64,000 nt of DNA. It comes from Nitrosomonas sp. (GTDB lineage Bacteria > Pseudomonadota > Gammaproteobacteria > Burkholderiales > Nitrosomonadaceae). The stretch lies in NCBI GenBank assembly GCA_019635215.1, contig JAHBZZ010000001.1:248001-312000 (forward strand). The letters run 5' to 3'. This document shows, one piece after another, positions 1 to 8,786 of this stretch. The translations under genes were made by a program, and so were the position numbers. The notes under the pieces were generated by a model, which worked only from the letters and a program-made list of their open reading frames with translations, was not told the DNA's origin and did no database searches. How positions within the stretch are numbered: the stretch's first letter is position 1; every line of letters starts with the position of its first letter.

Positions 1-136
1 TAACATCAACACTTATCGCGCGTCTATAGATACACAGTTTAATATCGGCATCATAGATTCGCGTCAGTATTCCGGGCGCATATCCGGATATACAGATACT
101 CGAATACTTGTTTTTGACAGGCATTGTTCCCATACT

Positions 137-1336
137 TCATGCTCGCCAAAGCGCAAATGGATCTTCCAAAGCAGCCCAACCATTCCTTCCGGCCCCCAGT
201 TCTTCATCGGTCAACAGACATTCATCCAGCCATTGACACAAAGCATGCCGATCCAGATTCTGCCCTATAAAAACCAGCTCCTGCCGCCGGTCGCCATAAG
301 GTTCCTGCCATTTTTCCATGATCGACTGAATGTGGGTTTGATCGTGTGGCCATTCGCTTCTGGGTACCGCTTGCCAGAACATGCCGGCATAACCATAGCG
401 GGCAATACCACCGGCCTGACTCCATTGCCCAACGTCATCCGGCCGTGTCGCCAGCCAGAAAAAACCTTTGGACCGAAGCAGCTTTCCCTCTGTCCAGGGC
501 TGATGGAGAAAGTCATAGAAACGCTGCGGATGAAATGGCTTTCTGGCTGAATAGATAAAGCTGCCGATACCGTATTCTTCGGTTTCCGGAATGTGCTCTC
601 CGCGCATTTCCTTTAGCCAGCCCGGCGCCTGCTGCGCATGCTCAAAACCGAATTTTCCGGTGTTCAGGATCTTGGAAAGCTCTATCTGTCCGTTTTCGAT
701 GGCAATGATTTCCGCTTGTGTGTTCAAGCAGTGCAGAATATTGCGTAATTTTTCCAGCGTTGCTGAATTAACCAGATCGACTTTATTGATCAGGATGACA
801 TCGCTGAATTCCACCTGTTCAATCAGCAGATCGGCAACACTGCGTTCGTCGTCTTCTCCCAAGCTTTCGCCTGCCGCCCGCAACATTCTGGCTTCTTCGT
901 AATCTTTCAGAAAATTAACCGCATCGACCACGGTCACCATCGTATCAAGACGCGCAATGTCAACCAGACCAACGCCATCATTATCTGAAAAAGTAAACGT
1001 TTCCGCGATCGGCATGGGCTCCGATATACCCGTCGATTCGATGATCAAATAATCAAACCTTCTTTCACCGGCAAGCTCGCATACCGCAATTAACAGATCC
1101 TCGCGTAATGTGCAGCAAATGCAGCCATTGCTGAACTCAATCAGCTTTTCCTGGCATCGGTTTAACGAAACTTCTTTCTCGATAATCGCCGCATCGATGT
1201 TTATCTCACTCATATCATTGACAATAACAGCGACACGCAATCCTTCCCGGTTCTTCAGAATATGATTCAGAACGGTTGTTTTACCTGCCCCCAGAAAACC
1301 TGAAAGCACAGTCACCGGCAGACGATAGTTTTGCAT
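137..1336 (-). CDS. COG0523 (CobW/ZigA-type) GTPase, putative zinc metallochaperone
   Basis: A 399-residue G3E GTPase. Seen: Walker [10 protein letters not shown] at residues 13-21, the family metal-binding motif GCICC at 71-75, the ESTG switch region, the base-recognition motif NKVD near 185, and a C-terminal CobW_C domain ending in the FIGQNLDR block typical of the YciC/ZigA branch. Family knowledge: these proteins use GTP hydrolysis to deliver zinc to client enzymes when zinc is scarce. The gene is divergent from a DAHP synthase, and a Zur-like palindrome lies about 35 bp upstream of its ATG, which supports zinc-responsive control. It has a shorter middle region than the CobW at 9753 and lacks the His-rich loop of the one at 12160, so the three copies are not simple duplicates. 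Confidence 0.93.
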   Translation of the reverse strand: MQNYRLPVTVLSGFLGAGKTTVLNHILKNREGLRVAVIVNDMSEINIDAAIIEKEVSLNRCQEKLIEFSNGCICCTLREDLLIAVCELAGERRFDYLIIESTGISEPMPIAETFTFSDNDGVGLVDIARLDTMVTVVDAVNFLKDYEEARMLRAAGESLGEDDERSVADLLIEQVEFSDVILINKVDLVNSATLEKLRNILHCLNTQAEIIAIENGQIELSKILNTGKFGFEHAQQAPGWLKEMRGEHIPETEEYGIGSFIYSARKPFHPQRFYDFLHQPWTEGKLLRSKGFFWLATRPDDVGQWSQAGGIARYGYAGMFWQAVPRSEWPHDQTHIQSIMEKWQEPYGDRRQELVFIGQNLDRHALCQWLDECLLTDEELGAGRNGWAALEDPFALWRA

Positions 1337-1368
1337 AAAATTAATATGTTAAAAGAATTTATATGTTA

Positions 1369-1386
1369 GATATGATATAACATATC
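1369..1386. promoter_or_regulatory. Zur-like operator, site 1
   Basis: The core GATATGATATAACATATC differs at three defined positions from the matching half of the proteobacterial Zur consensus (GTTATANTATAAC core plus flank). The 20 bases at 1371-1390 are identical to 7831-7850. ATGATAT-aac-ATATCAT at 1372-1388 is a perfect 7-bp inverted repeat. The site is directly upstream of the CobW gene at 1336. Assignment to Zur is inference from motif shape and from the zinc-related genes nearby. Confidence 0.7.
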
Positions 1387-1648
1387 ATTTAATAAATACA
1401 ACCTTAATATCATTCATATTCAATCACCCTTTTTCCCCGTTTTTGTAAATGTCATGCTGCGATAAACCACGCCATATATCATTACAGAATGTATCTATCC
1501 GCCCGGTATAATAGCGATCACCTTTAATATTTGTGCTTTTAAATTCACAACCCGGACCTCCGACAATCAGTAAAATGAATTGTTAATTAAACATAACAAA
1601 ATGACGGCTATCAGAGACCATATAAAATAAGCGAATAAAAGAACTATT

Positions 1649-2716
1649 ATGAAATTCCAGACCGATGATTTACGCATTATTGGCATGCATGAACTCCGCC
1701 CGCCAGTGGAACTGCATGGCGACTATCCGCTGACAGAAGCTGCAACTGAAACAGTCTATGCCGCACGGCAAGACGTTCACCGCATTTTGCATGGCGACGA
1801 TGATCGCCTGCTGGTCGTTACCGGCCCCTGCTCCATCCATGATACCGAGGCCGCACTGGAATATGCCGTTCGTCTGAAACACCTGCGCGAGGTTTTCAAG
1901 CATCAGTTGCATATCATCATGCGCGTGTATTTCGAGAAACCACGCACAACGGTCGGATGGAAGGGATTGATTAACGATCCTGATCTGGATAACAGCTTTC
2001 ATATCAATAAAGGACTGCGCATTGCGCGCAAGCTGCTGCTGGATTTGAACAATCTCAACATGCCTGCAGCAACGGAATATCTCGACCTGATCAGCCCTCA
2101 GTATCTCGCCGACCTGATCAGCTGGGCAGCGATCGGCGCACGTACGACCGAAAGCCAGGCGCATCGTGAGCTGGCTTCCGGCGTATCCTGTCCGATCGGT
2201 TTCAAAAATGGCACATACGGCAACCTGAACATTGCCATCGACGCCATCGCGGCGGCATCCCGCCCACACCATTTTCTTTCGGTCACTAAAGAAGGACGTA
2301 CGGCCATTTTTGCCACTAAAGGTAATGAAGACTGCCACATCATTCTGCGCGGCGGACGCAAGCCCAACTATGATGCAGACAGTGTCACTGCGGCTATTGA
2401 CGCACTGAATAAAGCCAAATTACCGCCCTATCTCATGATCGATTTCAGCCATGCGAACAGCCATAAGGATTACCGCCGCCAAACCGAAGTCGCCATTGAT
2501 GTGGCATCCCAGATCGCAGCGGGCAATCACACCATCTGCGGCGTCATGATTGAAAGCCATCTGGTCGAAGGTAATCAAAAAATCGACGGTAAGAAACGCG
2601 AAGAATTGGTATACGGACAAAGCATCACCGACGGCTGCATCAGCTTTGAAACCACCGAGCAGGTACTGCAACAACTCGCTGATGCCGTGGAAAAACGCCG
2701 GAAAATGAAGCAATAA
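1649..2716 (+). CDS. aroG: 3-deoxy-7-phosphoheptulonate (DAHP) synthase, AroF/G/H type
   Basis: Type I DAHP synthase of 355 residues, the usual length for the family. It condenses phosphoenolpyruvate and erythrose-4-phosphate in the first step of the shikimate pathway, in the cytoplasm. Seen: GPCSIHD with the metal-ligand Cys61 and the DFSHANS motif with His268, both at positions equivalent to E. coli AroG, plus the C-terminal SITDGCISF block. The enzyme needs a divalent metal. Its promoter region is shared with a zinc-linked CobW gene, but the Zur-like site is about 260 bp upstream of this ATG, so metal regulation of this gene is uncertain. Which feedback isoform (AroF, G or H) it is cannot be decided from sequence alone. 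Confidence 0.95.
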   Translation: MKFQTDDLRIIGMHELRPPVELHGDYPLTEAATETVYAARQDVHRILHGDDDRLLVVTGPCSIHDTEAALEYAVRLKHLREVFKHQLHIIMRVYFEKPRTTVGWKGLINDPDLDNSFHINKGLRIARKLLLDLNNLNMPAATEYLDLISPQYLADLISWAAIGARTTESQAHRELASGVSCPIGFKNGTYGNLNIAIDAIAAASRPHHFLSVTKEGRTAIFATKGNEDCHIILRGGRKPNYDADSVTAAIDALNKAKLPPYLMIDFSHANSHKDYRRQTEVAIDVASQIAAGNHTICGVMIESHLVEGNQKIDGKKREELVYGQSITDGCISFETTEQVLQQLADAVEKRRKMKQ

Positions 2717-2844
2717 TTAAAGTGCTTATGGAATTCCGCACCACACGGAGGGCTTCGGTGATATCTGCACACGATGTTCTTACTTCAGAAAATTCAAGCT
2801 ACCGAAATCTGAAAACCTGAACCCTCCGGAATGGGCTGTTTTCC

Positions 2845-4107
2845 CTAACTGCCTGCAGCAAGGCTATGATGCAGCGACATCCGGTAGGCGCTTAGTGCAG
2901 GAATAAGACCAAGCATCAATGCGCCTGCCAGAATAATTCCCAGCACATGAACCATTTCACTGCTGAGAACAAACGAATCAATAAAAACACCATAATTTTC
3001 GGTCAGATATTTTTGCGCGAATAAAATACTCACCACCAGCGCAACAACAGCGGCCATGATCCCTGTCACAGTTATCAAAAGCGCTTCAGCTTGAATGATC
3101 CAAAACACAAAAAAAGGATGCGCGCCAATCGCCCGCATTACCGCAATTTCCCGCCGTCTTTCACGTAAAGAAGAAAGCAGCATGGTGCTTAATCCTAACA
3201 ATGACGAAAATAACACGAGTACTGAAATCAGCCGGAGTGTATTTTCCATGACACCCATCATTTGCCACAATTCAGCCAGCGCGATACCCGGCAGAATCGC
3301 CGTCAGCGGTTCCCCAGAATAATTATTAATCTGTCGCTGCACAGCAAAAATGGTTACTTTTGATTTCAATCCCACCATCAAAGCGGTAATACTTTTGGGG
3401 GTCAGATCCAATTCTTCCAACATCTGCGCCGTCATACGCCTGCCGGGTAGTTTGACACCATCTCTCCAGTTCAGGTGAATCGCCTCCATACCTTGCAGGC
3501 TGATATACAACGCCTGATCGACAGGCGTACCGGTAGGTTGCAGAATACCGACCACTCGAAACGCATTATCGTCATGCAGACTGAAACTGGTCTGCCCAAG
3601 GCCATGCGCCAGAATAATTTCGTCATTTAACCGATAGCCCAGCTTTGCAGCCACATCCGCACCGATTACGACATCGAACAGCTGTTCAAAGGGTCGGCCT
3701 GCTCTGAATTGCAACGCCGCATCCTGACCAAACCGGAAGTGCTTAAAGTAATCCTGCGTCGTACCTGTAACCCGGTAACCGCGATGAGAATCTCCCAAAG
3801 AAATCGGAATTGCCCAGGCCACTTTGGGATCGGCTGCCAGATCAAGAAAGCTCGCCCATGCGATATTATTCGTTGCGTTGCCCATATGAAAAACCGTGTA
3901 CAGCAGCAGATTCAACTGACCGGTACGCGCCCCGGCGATGAGATCAACACCCGATACGGTTTTACTGAAACTCGCTTTTGCCTCATGGCGGATGTGCTCG
4001 ACCCCCAGCAAGACAAAAGTGCTGATAGTGACTGAAATCAAAGAAAGCAATACAGCATATTTCCGGCTCAGCAAACTATGCCAGACAACTTTAAAAAACA
4101 TACCCAT
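2845..4107 (-). CDS. ABC transporter permease, MacB/FtsX type, of a zinc-linked (Zrg-like) cluster
   Basis: A 420-residue membrane protein with one N-terminal transmembrane segment (about 15-37), a large extracytoplasmic MacB_PCD-like domain, and three C-terminal segments between about 285 and 410 with the SLRERRREIAVMRAIGA signature of FtsX-type permeases. It is the downstream partner of the ATPase at 4112-4786, with only 4 bases between them. FtsX/MacB permeases usually move lipoproteins or peptides or act mechanically rather than moving ions. Gene pairs of this kind next to DUF3299 and DUF2796 proteins are known from the Vibrio zrg zinc-uptake cluster, so a role in zinc acquisition is inferred from context, not from the permease itself. 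Confidence 0.85.
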   Translation of the reverse strand: MGMFFKVVWHSLLSRKYAVLLSLISVTISTFVLLGVEHIRHEAKASFSKTVSGVDLIAGARTGQLNLLLYTVFHMGNATNNIAWASFLDLAADPKVAWAIPISLGDSHRGYRVTGTTQDYFKHFRFGQDAALQFRAGRPFEQLFDVVIGADVAAKLGYRLNDEIILAHGLGQTSFSLHDDNAFRVVGILQPTGTPVDQALYISLQGMEAIHLNWRDGVKLPGRRMTAQMLEELDLTPKSITALMVGLKSKVTIFAVQRQINNYSGEPLTAILPGIALAELWQMMGVMENTLRLISVLVLFSSLLGLSTMLLSSLRERRREIAVMRAIGAHPFFVFWIIQAEALLITVTGIMAAVVALVVSILFAQKYLTENYGVFIDSFVLSSEMVHVLGIILAGALMLGLIPALSAYRMSLHHSLAAGS

Positions 4108-4111
4108 TTTC

Positions 4112-4786
4112 TCAAGTCTGACTGATTTCAGACAAATTGACGATAGTGTGAAAATAGTGCGTCAGCGCAGCATCATGACTGACGAAAATCAATGTACTCT
4201 GATGGATGCTGCAAATATCCAGCAGTATTTTCATGAATGCATCCCGTAAATCATTATCCAGCGCAGAAGTGGGCTCATCCACGATCAGAATCTCGGGAGC
4301 GTTCACCAATGCACGGGCAATCGCAACACGCTGTTGCTGCCCAACGCTGAGGCCGGCCGCTTGCCTGGCAATCAGCGTATCATCCAGATCCAGTACAGTA
4401 AAAAGCCGCTTTACGATCAAATCAAGACCGGTTTGTTTTTTTCGCCCGAAATAAGCGGCCAGGCGGATGTTATCGTATACACTTAAATAAGGCACAAGAT
4501 TGAATTGCTGAAATACGATACCGATATGTGCCGCGCGAAAACGATCTCTTTGACGGGCTGATAGCATGCAGAGATCCTGTCCAAGAATTTCTATGACACC
4601 GTGTGTCGCAACCAGAATGCCAGACAGCAAATTCAGCAGGGTTGACTTTCCGGAACCGGATGCGCCTTTGAGAAATATCCGGTCGCCTTTAACAACACGC
4701 CATTCAGGAATAGTCAACTGATAAGTCGGCGTTTTTCCCGGATATGAAAAATGCAGATCTTTGATCTTTACTGCATCAAGCGGCAT
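4112..4786 (-). CDS. ABC transporter ATP-binding protein, LolD/MacB type
   Basis: A 224-residue ATPase with Walker A GASGSGKST (about 40-48), a Q-loop in VFQQFNLVPYLSVYDNI, the signature LSVGQQQRVAIARALV, Walker B ILIVDEPTSALD and the switch His in FVSHD. Length and signature fit the MacB/LolD class that energises FtsX-type permeases. It is the first gene of a two-gene leftward operon with the permease at 2845 and is divergent from the DUF3299 lipoprotein. A Zur-like site lies 63 bp upstream of the start, so zinc-responsive expression is likely but inferred. Confidence 0.9.
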   Translation of the reverse strand: MPLDAVKIKDLHFSYPGKTPTYQLTIPEWRVVKGDRIFLKGASGSGKSTLLNLLSGILVATHGVIEILGQDLCMLSARQRDRFRAAHIGIVFQQFNLVPYLSVYDNIRLAAYFGRKKQTGLDLIVKRLFTVLDLDDTLIARQAAGLSVGQQQRVAIARALVNAPEILIVDEPTSALDNDLRDAFMKILLDICSIHQSTLIFVSHDAALTHYFHTIVNLSEISQT

Positions 4787-4848
4787 ATCCGTTATTCCCG
4801 CGAAGATTGGAATGCAATACGACCTCTTATTAGCTTACTTCAAAACCA

Positions 4849-4867
4849 AAATGATATACTACAACAT
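4849..4867. promoter_or_regulatory. Zur-like operator, site 2
   Basis: AAATGATATACTACAACAT matches 17 of 19 positions of the Zur consensus half AAATGTTATANTATAACAT. It lies between the divergent ABC ATPase (start 4786) and DUF3299 lipoprotein (start 4901), where one site could control both directions. It is less symmetric than sites 1 and 3, so confidence is lower. Confidence 0.55.
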
Positions 4868-4900
4868 GATACCGGTTTCAGAATAGCATTTTGACAACTT

Positions 4901-5545
4901 ATGAAATCTAACTTTACCACCAAGGCCACAGTATTATTCACCGGCATTTTTTCCGCACTGATCATTGCATGTTCACAAAACGGATTTGATTCAAACTCCG
5001 GAATCGCACCGAGTCAGCAAAAATCAGCTGAACACGCAAAAGAAAGTAAAAACACGACCTATCAAACCATCGAGTGGATCGATCTGATGCCTCAGGATGA
5101 TCTGGACGCACTCATGAACCCTCCCGAATATCTCGATGCAATAGAAGACGGCTCCGACGATGATCAGTTGCGCACGCAATTAATGCTGGCGACGACACAG
5201 GCCGGTGATGATCGTTATATGCAGGCACTGACTTCCACCCGCGTCATGCCGGAATTTGACAATCGCAATATAAGATTACCGGGGTTTATTGTTCCACTGG
5301 AATTCGACGCGCAATTAAAAATTTCACGCTTCTTTTTAGTACCGTTTTTCGGTGCGTGCATTCATGTTCCACCGCCGCCACCTAATCAGATTGTTTATGC
5401 AATTTTCGATCAAGGATTTAAACTGGATGCCCTGTATGAACCTGTCTGGGTATCCGGCACATTAAAAACGGCTCTGACGGAAAATGATATCGCTATCGCT
5501 GCATACGCCCTGGAAGTAACAAATGTGGAAAAATACACTGACTAA
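4901..5545 (+). CDS. DUF3299 lipoprotein, Zrg-cluster component
   Basis: A 214-residue protein with a lipoprotein signal (hydrophobic stretch, then IIAC at about residues 21-24), so it is probably anchored in the inner or outer membrane and faces the periplasm. Residues 120-205 contain the DUF3299 core: RLPGFIVPLEF, FFLVPFFGACIHVPPPPPNQIV and a C-terminal beta-rich part. Family members occur with DUF2796 proteins and MacB-like ABC genes, as here. The acidic, Gln-rich linker (about 25-105) is variable. Molecular function is unknown; a role in zinc uptake or periplasmic zinc handling is inferred from gene context. Confidence 0.8.
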   Translation: MKSNFTTKATVLFTGIFSALIIACSQNGFDSNSGIAPSQQKSAEHAKESKNTTYQTIEWIDLMPQDDLDALMNPPEYLDAIEDGSDDDQLRTQLMLATTQAGDDRYMQALTSTRVMPEFDNRNIRLPGFIVPLEFDAQLKISRFFLVPFFGACIHVPPPPPNQIVYAIFDQGFKLDALYEPVWVSGTLKTALTENDIAIAAYALEVTNVEKYTD

Positions 5546-5552
5546 ACCCGGA

Positions 5553-6116
5553 TTAATTCACCTTTAGCTCAGGATGCTCCGCGGTTAATAGAGTAAAACC
5601 CTGTCTGCCGTGAAAAATCCATTGCACACGGATTTCCTGAATACCCGGAAAGAAAACAAAAAGCTTTACTAGAATGGTTTTTAAACCTTTGCTCTGCCCG
5701 CAATGAAAAATATAGTCTGCATGAAAATCCGCATGATCAGGCTGTGCTTCCTGATGATGGTTATGGGGATTATTTTCCTGATGTATCTTTAAAAATGGCA
5801 CCTCAATTTCTATATTCTCCGGTATGCATTTCGTGGGTGAAAAATGAAACAGGCGATCCGCCGATACCAACGTTTGCCTGACGTTCAATAAGGTTGATCT
5901 CTGTGCTTCATTATCCGGCTCATGCTCAAATCCAGCCAGATTCAGTGCGGGTGAATCAAACTCAATAAAGAGCCTATCGCCGTCAAGCACTACATTCAAT
6001 GCAGCACTGCCATGCACATGTACACCATGAGAAGGCGGCGTCCCTGATGAAAAAATATCCAGACTATAACTCATCAAAAGCAATAACCACCCGGCTAATA
6101 GATATTTTCTCAGCAT
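5553..6116 (-). CDS. zrgA: ZrgA-like periplasmic zinc-uptake protein (DUF2796)
   Basis: A 187-residue exported protein with an N-terminal signal (hydrophobic about 6-20), then an HVHGSAALNVVLDG segment that opens the DUF2796 fold. A His-rich loop NPHNHHQEAQPDHADFHADY near residues 117-136 and conserved Cys residues look like metal ligands. DUF2796 includes Vibrio ZrgA, a zinc-regulated zinc-uptake protein. The gene closes a leftward run of four genes (7730 to 5553) headed by a Zur-like site and including a DksA2-type protein. It is convergent with the DUF3299 gene, leaving 7 bases between them. The assignment rests on motif and neighbourhood. Confidence 0.82.
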   Translation of the reverse strand: MLRKYLLAGWLLLLMSYSLDIFSSGTPPSHGVHVHGSAALNVVLDGDRLFIEFDSPALNLAGFEHEPDNEAQRSTLLNVRQTLVSADRLFHFSPTKCIPENIEIEVPFLKIHQENNPHNHHQEAQPDHADFHADYIFHCGQSKGLKTILVKLFVFFPGIQEIRVQWIFHGRQGFTLLTAEHPELKVN

Positions 6117-6150
6117 AGCGCCTCCTTTTTGCAGTTACCCTAAATCGCAA

Positions 6151-6591
6151 TTACCATTGAAATCTGTCCATTTGTTCGCGGCGTTCTTGTGCCTCGATAC
6201 AAAGCGCAGCCGTTGGCCTGGCCAGCAAACGCGGGATGCCGATCGGTTCCCCTGTTTCCTCGCACCAGCCATAAGTTCCCTGTTTGATACGCAACAACGC
6301 TTCATCTATTTTTTTAAGCAATTTTCGCTCTCGATTCCTTACTCTCAGTTCCAGCCGATATTCTTCTTCCACACTTGCCCGATCATTCGCGTCCGGCACG
6401 GGCTCCAGTCCCTGCATGTAATCCAGTGTTTTCTGCACATTCTCAAGCAACGCACTTTTTTCAACTTCCAGTAGAGTACGAAAAAATTCCAATTGTTCAG
6501 CAGACATATACGCACCGGAAAGAACGTTCTGCGCGGAATTTTCGTTTTGACCATCTCGTTTTTCTTTAAACACGCACGCAATCCTCAACAT
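6151..6591 (-). CDS. dksA2: DksA paralogue without a full zinc finger (DksA2 type)
   Basis: A 146-residue RNA-polymerase secondary-channel protein of the DksA/TraR family that would work with ppGpp in transcription control. Seen: a central coiled coil with the tip motif DANDRA (residues 67-72, DxxDxA) and a C-terminal globular part GWCEETGEPIGIPRLLARP. The four-Cys zinc finger of normal DksA is reduced to C110-x2-T113-x17-C131-x2-A134, which is exactly the arrangement of the zinc-independent DksA2 of Pseudomonas aeruginosa. It can therefore replace DksA when zinc is lacking. It is the third gene of the operon running left from 7730. The start is not certain; a later Met at residue 29 is possible but would trim the N-terminal helix. 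Confidence 0.93.
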   Translation of the reverse strand: MLRIACVFKEKRDGQNENSAQNVLSGAYMSAEQLEFFRTLLEVEKSALLENVQKTLDYMQGLEPVPDANDRASVEEEYRLELRVRNRERKLLKKIDEALLRIKQGTYGWCEETGEPIGIPRLLARPTAALCIEAQERREQMDRFQW

Positions 6592-6607
6592 TGATGTGAC
6601 ACCGTTA

Positions 6608-6817
6608 TTACAATGTCAGCGCCCGCTCGAACCAATTTACCACCCGTTGCCAGTGATGATTACCGTAATGGCGGATAAATCGTTGTGTTTCCTCGTGATT
6701 TAACACACGTAATATCGCCAGCCGCTGTTCGATATATTCCTGCGTCAGTTTGATCTGGCATTCCTGTTCAATGCAGTACCGCCACTCATTAAATGTTTCA
6801 GGTATTTCGGCGCTCAT
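6608..6817 (-). CDS. Small protein of unknown function in the zinc operon
   Basis: A 69-residue soluble, helix-rich protein with many Trp, His and Glu residues (EWRYCIEQECQI near 11-22, HYGNHHWQRVVNWFERAL at 50-67). There is no signal peptide or membrane segment. It starts one base after the stop of the PEP-CTERM gene upstream and ends 16 bases before the dksA2 start, so it is cotranscribed and probably translationally coupled. I do not recognise a family. The two Cys and the His-rich end could bind metal, but nothing shows this directly. Confidence 0.65.
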   Translation of the reverse strand: MSAEIPETFNEWRYCIEQECQIKLTQEYIEQRLAILRVLNHEETQRFIRHYGNHHWQRVVNWFERALTL

Positions 6818-6818
6818 A

Positions 6819-7730
6819 TTATTTAACCTGCATATTCATAGTCATAGCGGGAAAAACAGAAAATCCAGACGTGCGAGCGATAAGCATTCCGACTAATCCT
6901 GCAAATAGCAAAAACAATGGAACAGGCTCAGACAACTGATGCGAAACCTGGAAATCAAAATTAAATACGCCGGATTCATACAATCCTCCATTCAGATCGA
7001 CAAGCCTGAACGATGCAGAATAGATACCATCAGCTGCGTCACCCGCTGTAAAAAAAGTGGGCGTAAATACAAAATTATTGCCCCAACCCAGGCTATAAAT
7101 GTCATTCAGTGAAGATAAAACTATATCGCCAAACTCATTGGCAATATACAGCCCACTCGTGATGCCAATCAGCTGCAATCCGACCATGGCTCCCTCTAAT
7201 GAACCGGACCATCGGTCTCCTGAGCTGTGGAATAAGAAATCCTCTGTTGTGCCTGCTGCAAAGCCATTAAGATTCTGCGTTGAATGCATCTGAAGGTTGC
7301 TGTACTCGAGATCTGGAAGCGCCTGACTGATCAAACGTCCAGAATGAATGCCCGAGCCGGACAAAAGTGGCAGGGGCGATTGTCCCGAGAAAGTTTCAGG
7401 TATGCGATTATTGACATTGGTCGGGTTAGTCGTTGGATTATCAGCCGGACCGGAGTAACTATATGCGCCAATGCTATGGTAATGCGATAAGCTGGGTTGA
7501 TCTTCATCTGGATGTGCAAACAAAAAAGTCAGCCGACCTGCATTGGGATTCGACAAACCCGCATAAATTCCGCTGCCGATGGTCGATAAGCCATCAACAC
7601 CTATGAAATATTCCGTATTTATCGCATGCGCATGCGTTCTACCGGATGGCACTAACAAGAACCCCATCGCGACAACAACACAAAGCCAGCGCACCGGGAG
7701 TAACTTCGATTGTGAATTGATTTTTATCAT
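6819..7730 (-). CDS. Secreted PEP-CTERM-like protein of the Zur-linked all3515 type
   Basis: A 303-residue exported protein. Seen: N-terminal signal peptide ending near GRTHAHA (about 35), a beta-rich body starting INTEYFIGVDGLSTIGSG, and a C-terminal sorting tail with EPVPLFLLFAGLVGMLIAR (about 266-285), which resembles the PEP-CTERM or VPXXX tripartite tail. His-containing segments such as AHPDEDQPSLSHYHSIG may bind metal. The layout matches cyanobacterial All3515-like proteins described as Zur-repressed. It is the first gene of the leftward operon, and its start is about 100 bp from the Zur-like site at 7826. It may store or capture zinc outside the cell; this is inference. Confidence 0.72.
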   Translation of the reverse strand: MIKINSQSKLLPVRWLCVVVAMGFLLVPSGRTHAHAINTEYFIGVDGLSTIGSGIYAGLSNPNAGRLTFLFAHPDEDQPSLSHYHSIGAYSYSGPADNPTTNPTNVNNRIPETFSGQSPLPLLSGSGIHSGRLISQALPDLEYSNLQMHSTQNLNGFAAGTTEDFLFHSSGDRWSGSLEGAMVGLQLIGITSGLYIANEFGDIVLSSLNDIYSLGWGNNFVFTPTFFTAGDAADGIYSASFRLVDLNGGLYESGVFNFDFQVSHQLSEPVPLFLLFAGLVGMLIARTSGFSVFPAMTMNMQVK

Positions 7731-7825
7731 ATTTTATCTCCTTATGTTCCTCTTCCAGGAAAGTGTCAATCATTAATCTTCCAGTACAAATTCGTTGCAC
7801 TTTCATTTCTTCAAAATATTTGAAA

Positions 7826-7847
7826 AAAGTTATGATATAACATATCA
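7826..7847. promoter_or_regulatory. Zur-like operator, site 3
   Basis: AAA-AGTTATGATATAACATATC matches about 19 of 22 positions of the proteobacterial Zur consensus. The core GTTAT-gat-ATAAC at 7829-7841 is a perfect inverted repeat. It sits in the 241-bp gap between the leftward operon (start 7730) and the rightward His-rich protein gene (start 7972). It shares 20 identical bases with site 1. Confidence 0.75.
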
Positions 7848-7971
7848 TTTATATAAACAATCATAGAAAAATATGACATTACTTGATACGGGAAGATGAT
7901 TGAACGATCAATCGCATCAAATCCGGTATTGAATATTGGAACATTAACGTAAATTAATTCAGGAGGTTATC

Positions 7972-8778
7972 ATGCTAAAAAAAATAATTATATTATCCAC
8001 CACGATTGTTTTTGGTCTGCTTTCTGCATCCACGATCGCGCAGGACGGCCATGACCATGATGAAGACACGGCGCATTTACATGGAGGGGATATCCAACCC
8101 TGGAGAACAGGCGCGGAAATTTTTGTAAACAAGGATTTATTCGAAACAGATTTCGGTGATATCAGCGGCGGCCCGTTCGTTACTGATGATCCCGGTGTTG
8201 ATGTCAATATCCAGAAAGGCACTTTTACACCAGGCAACTGGCTGCGTTTTCAACCGGTCGGTCAGCTTTTATTCTGGGATGGTATAAATTGGCAATCAAC
8301 TGTACCGAATGGAGAACGCATCGAGATCAAAGATGTACTGGATAATGCCGTAACATTCCATCCCCATGGCGTCAGTGAAAATACGGGTATCATTGGTCAA
8401 ATCGACAGTGAAGGCGGGCTGCATGAGCATCTGGATTTTTCCATTTTCGATGCTTCGAATACCCCTGGCGGCAGTCCCGGCGCTTACCGTATTCAGCTAA
8501 AGCTGTTTGAATCTCAGCCTGACACCGATATCTCGGTCTCTATCGCCACATCCCCGGTTGCCATCGTTTTTAATCGCGGTCTCGAGCATGAACACTTCGA
8601 GCAAGCGGTTTCCGCAGCGGCGGATCTGAATCACAATGCCGTTTTTGTGGCCGACAATGGCATATTAACTATTCATGAAGTTAAGGCACTGGGCACATTT
8701 TACCGCGTGAAGTTACAGTATATCGGCAATGATCAGTTTCAGCTGATTGAAGCGGAAGAGATTCCGGCAATGGAATAA
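7972..8778 (+). CDS. Secreted protein with His/Asp-rich N terminus, probable zinc-binding
   Basis: A 268-residue exported protein. Signal peptide: hydrophobic residues 4-22, cleavage near AQDG. The mature N terminus GHDHDEDTAHLHGGD is a strong candidate metal-binding stretch. The rest is beta-rich, with scattered HxH elements (FHPHG near 126, LHEHLDF, LEHEHFEQ near 205). An AGGAGG ribosome site precedes the ATG at 7972. It is the first rightward gene after the Zur-like site and leads into the ZIP and CobW genes. I do not recognise a named family; storage or capture of periplasmic zinc fits the composition and the context. Confidence 0.8.
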   Translation: MLKKIIILSTTIVFGLLSASTIAQDGHDHDEDTAHLHGGDIQPWRTGAEIFVNKDLFETDFGDISGGPFVTDDPGVDVNIQKGTFTPGNWLRFQPVGQLLFWDGINWQSTVPNGERIEIKDVLDNAVTFHPHGVSENTGIIGQIDSEGGLHEHLDFSIFDASNTPGGSPGAYRIQLKLFESQPDTDISVSIATSPVAIVFNRGLEHEHFEQAVSAAADLNHNAVFVADNGILTIHEVKALGTFYRVKLQYIGNDQFQLIEAEEIPAME

Positions 8779-8786
8779 GGAAAAAC

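Noticed and set aside
1649..2716. DAHP synthase as a firm member of the zinc regulon
   Set aside because: The Zur-like site is 260 bp upstream and close to the divergent CobW gene; there is no sign of a zinc-independent variant.
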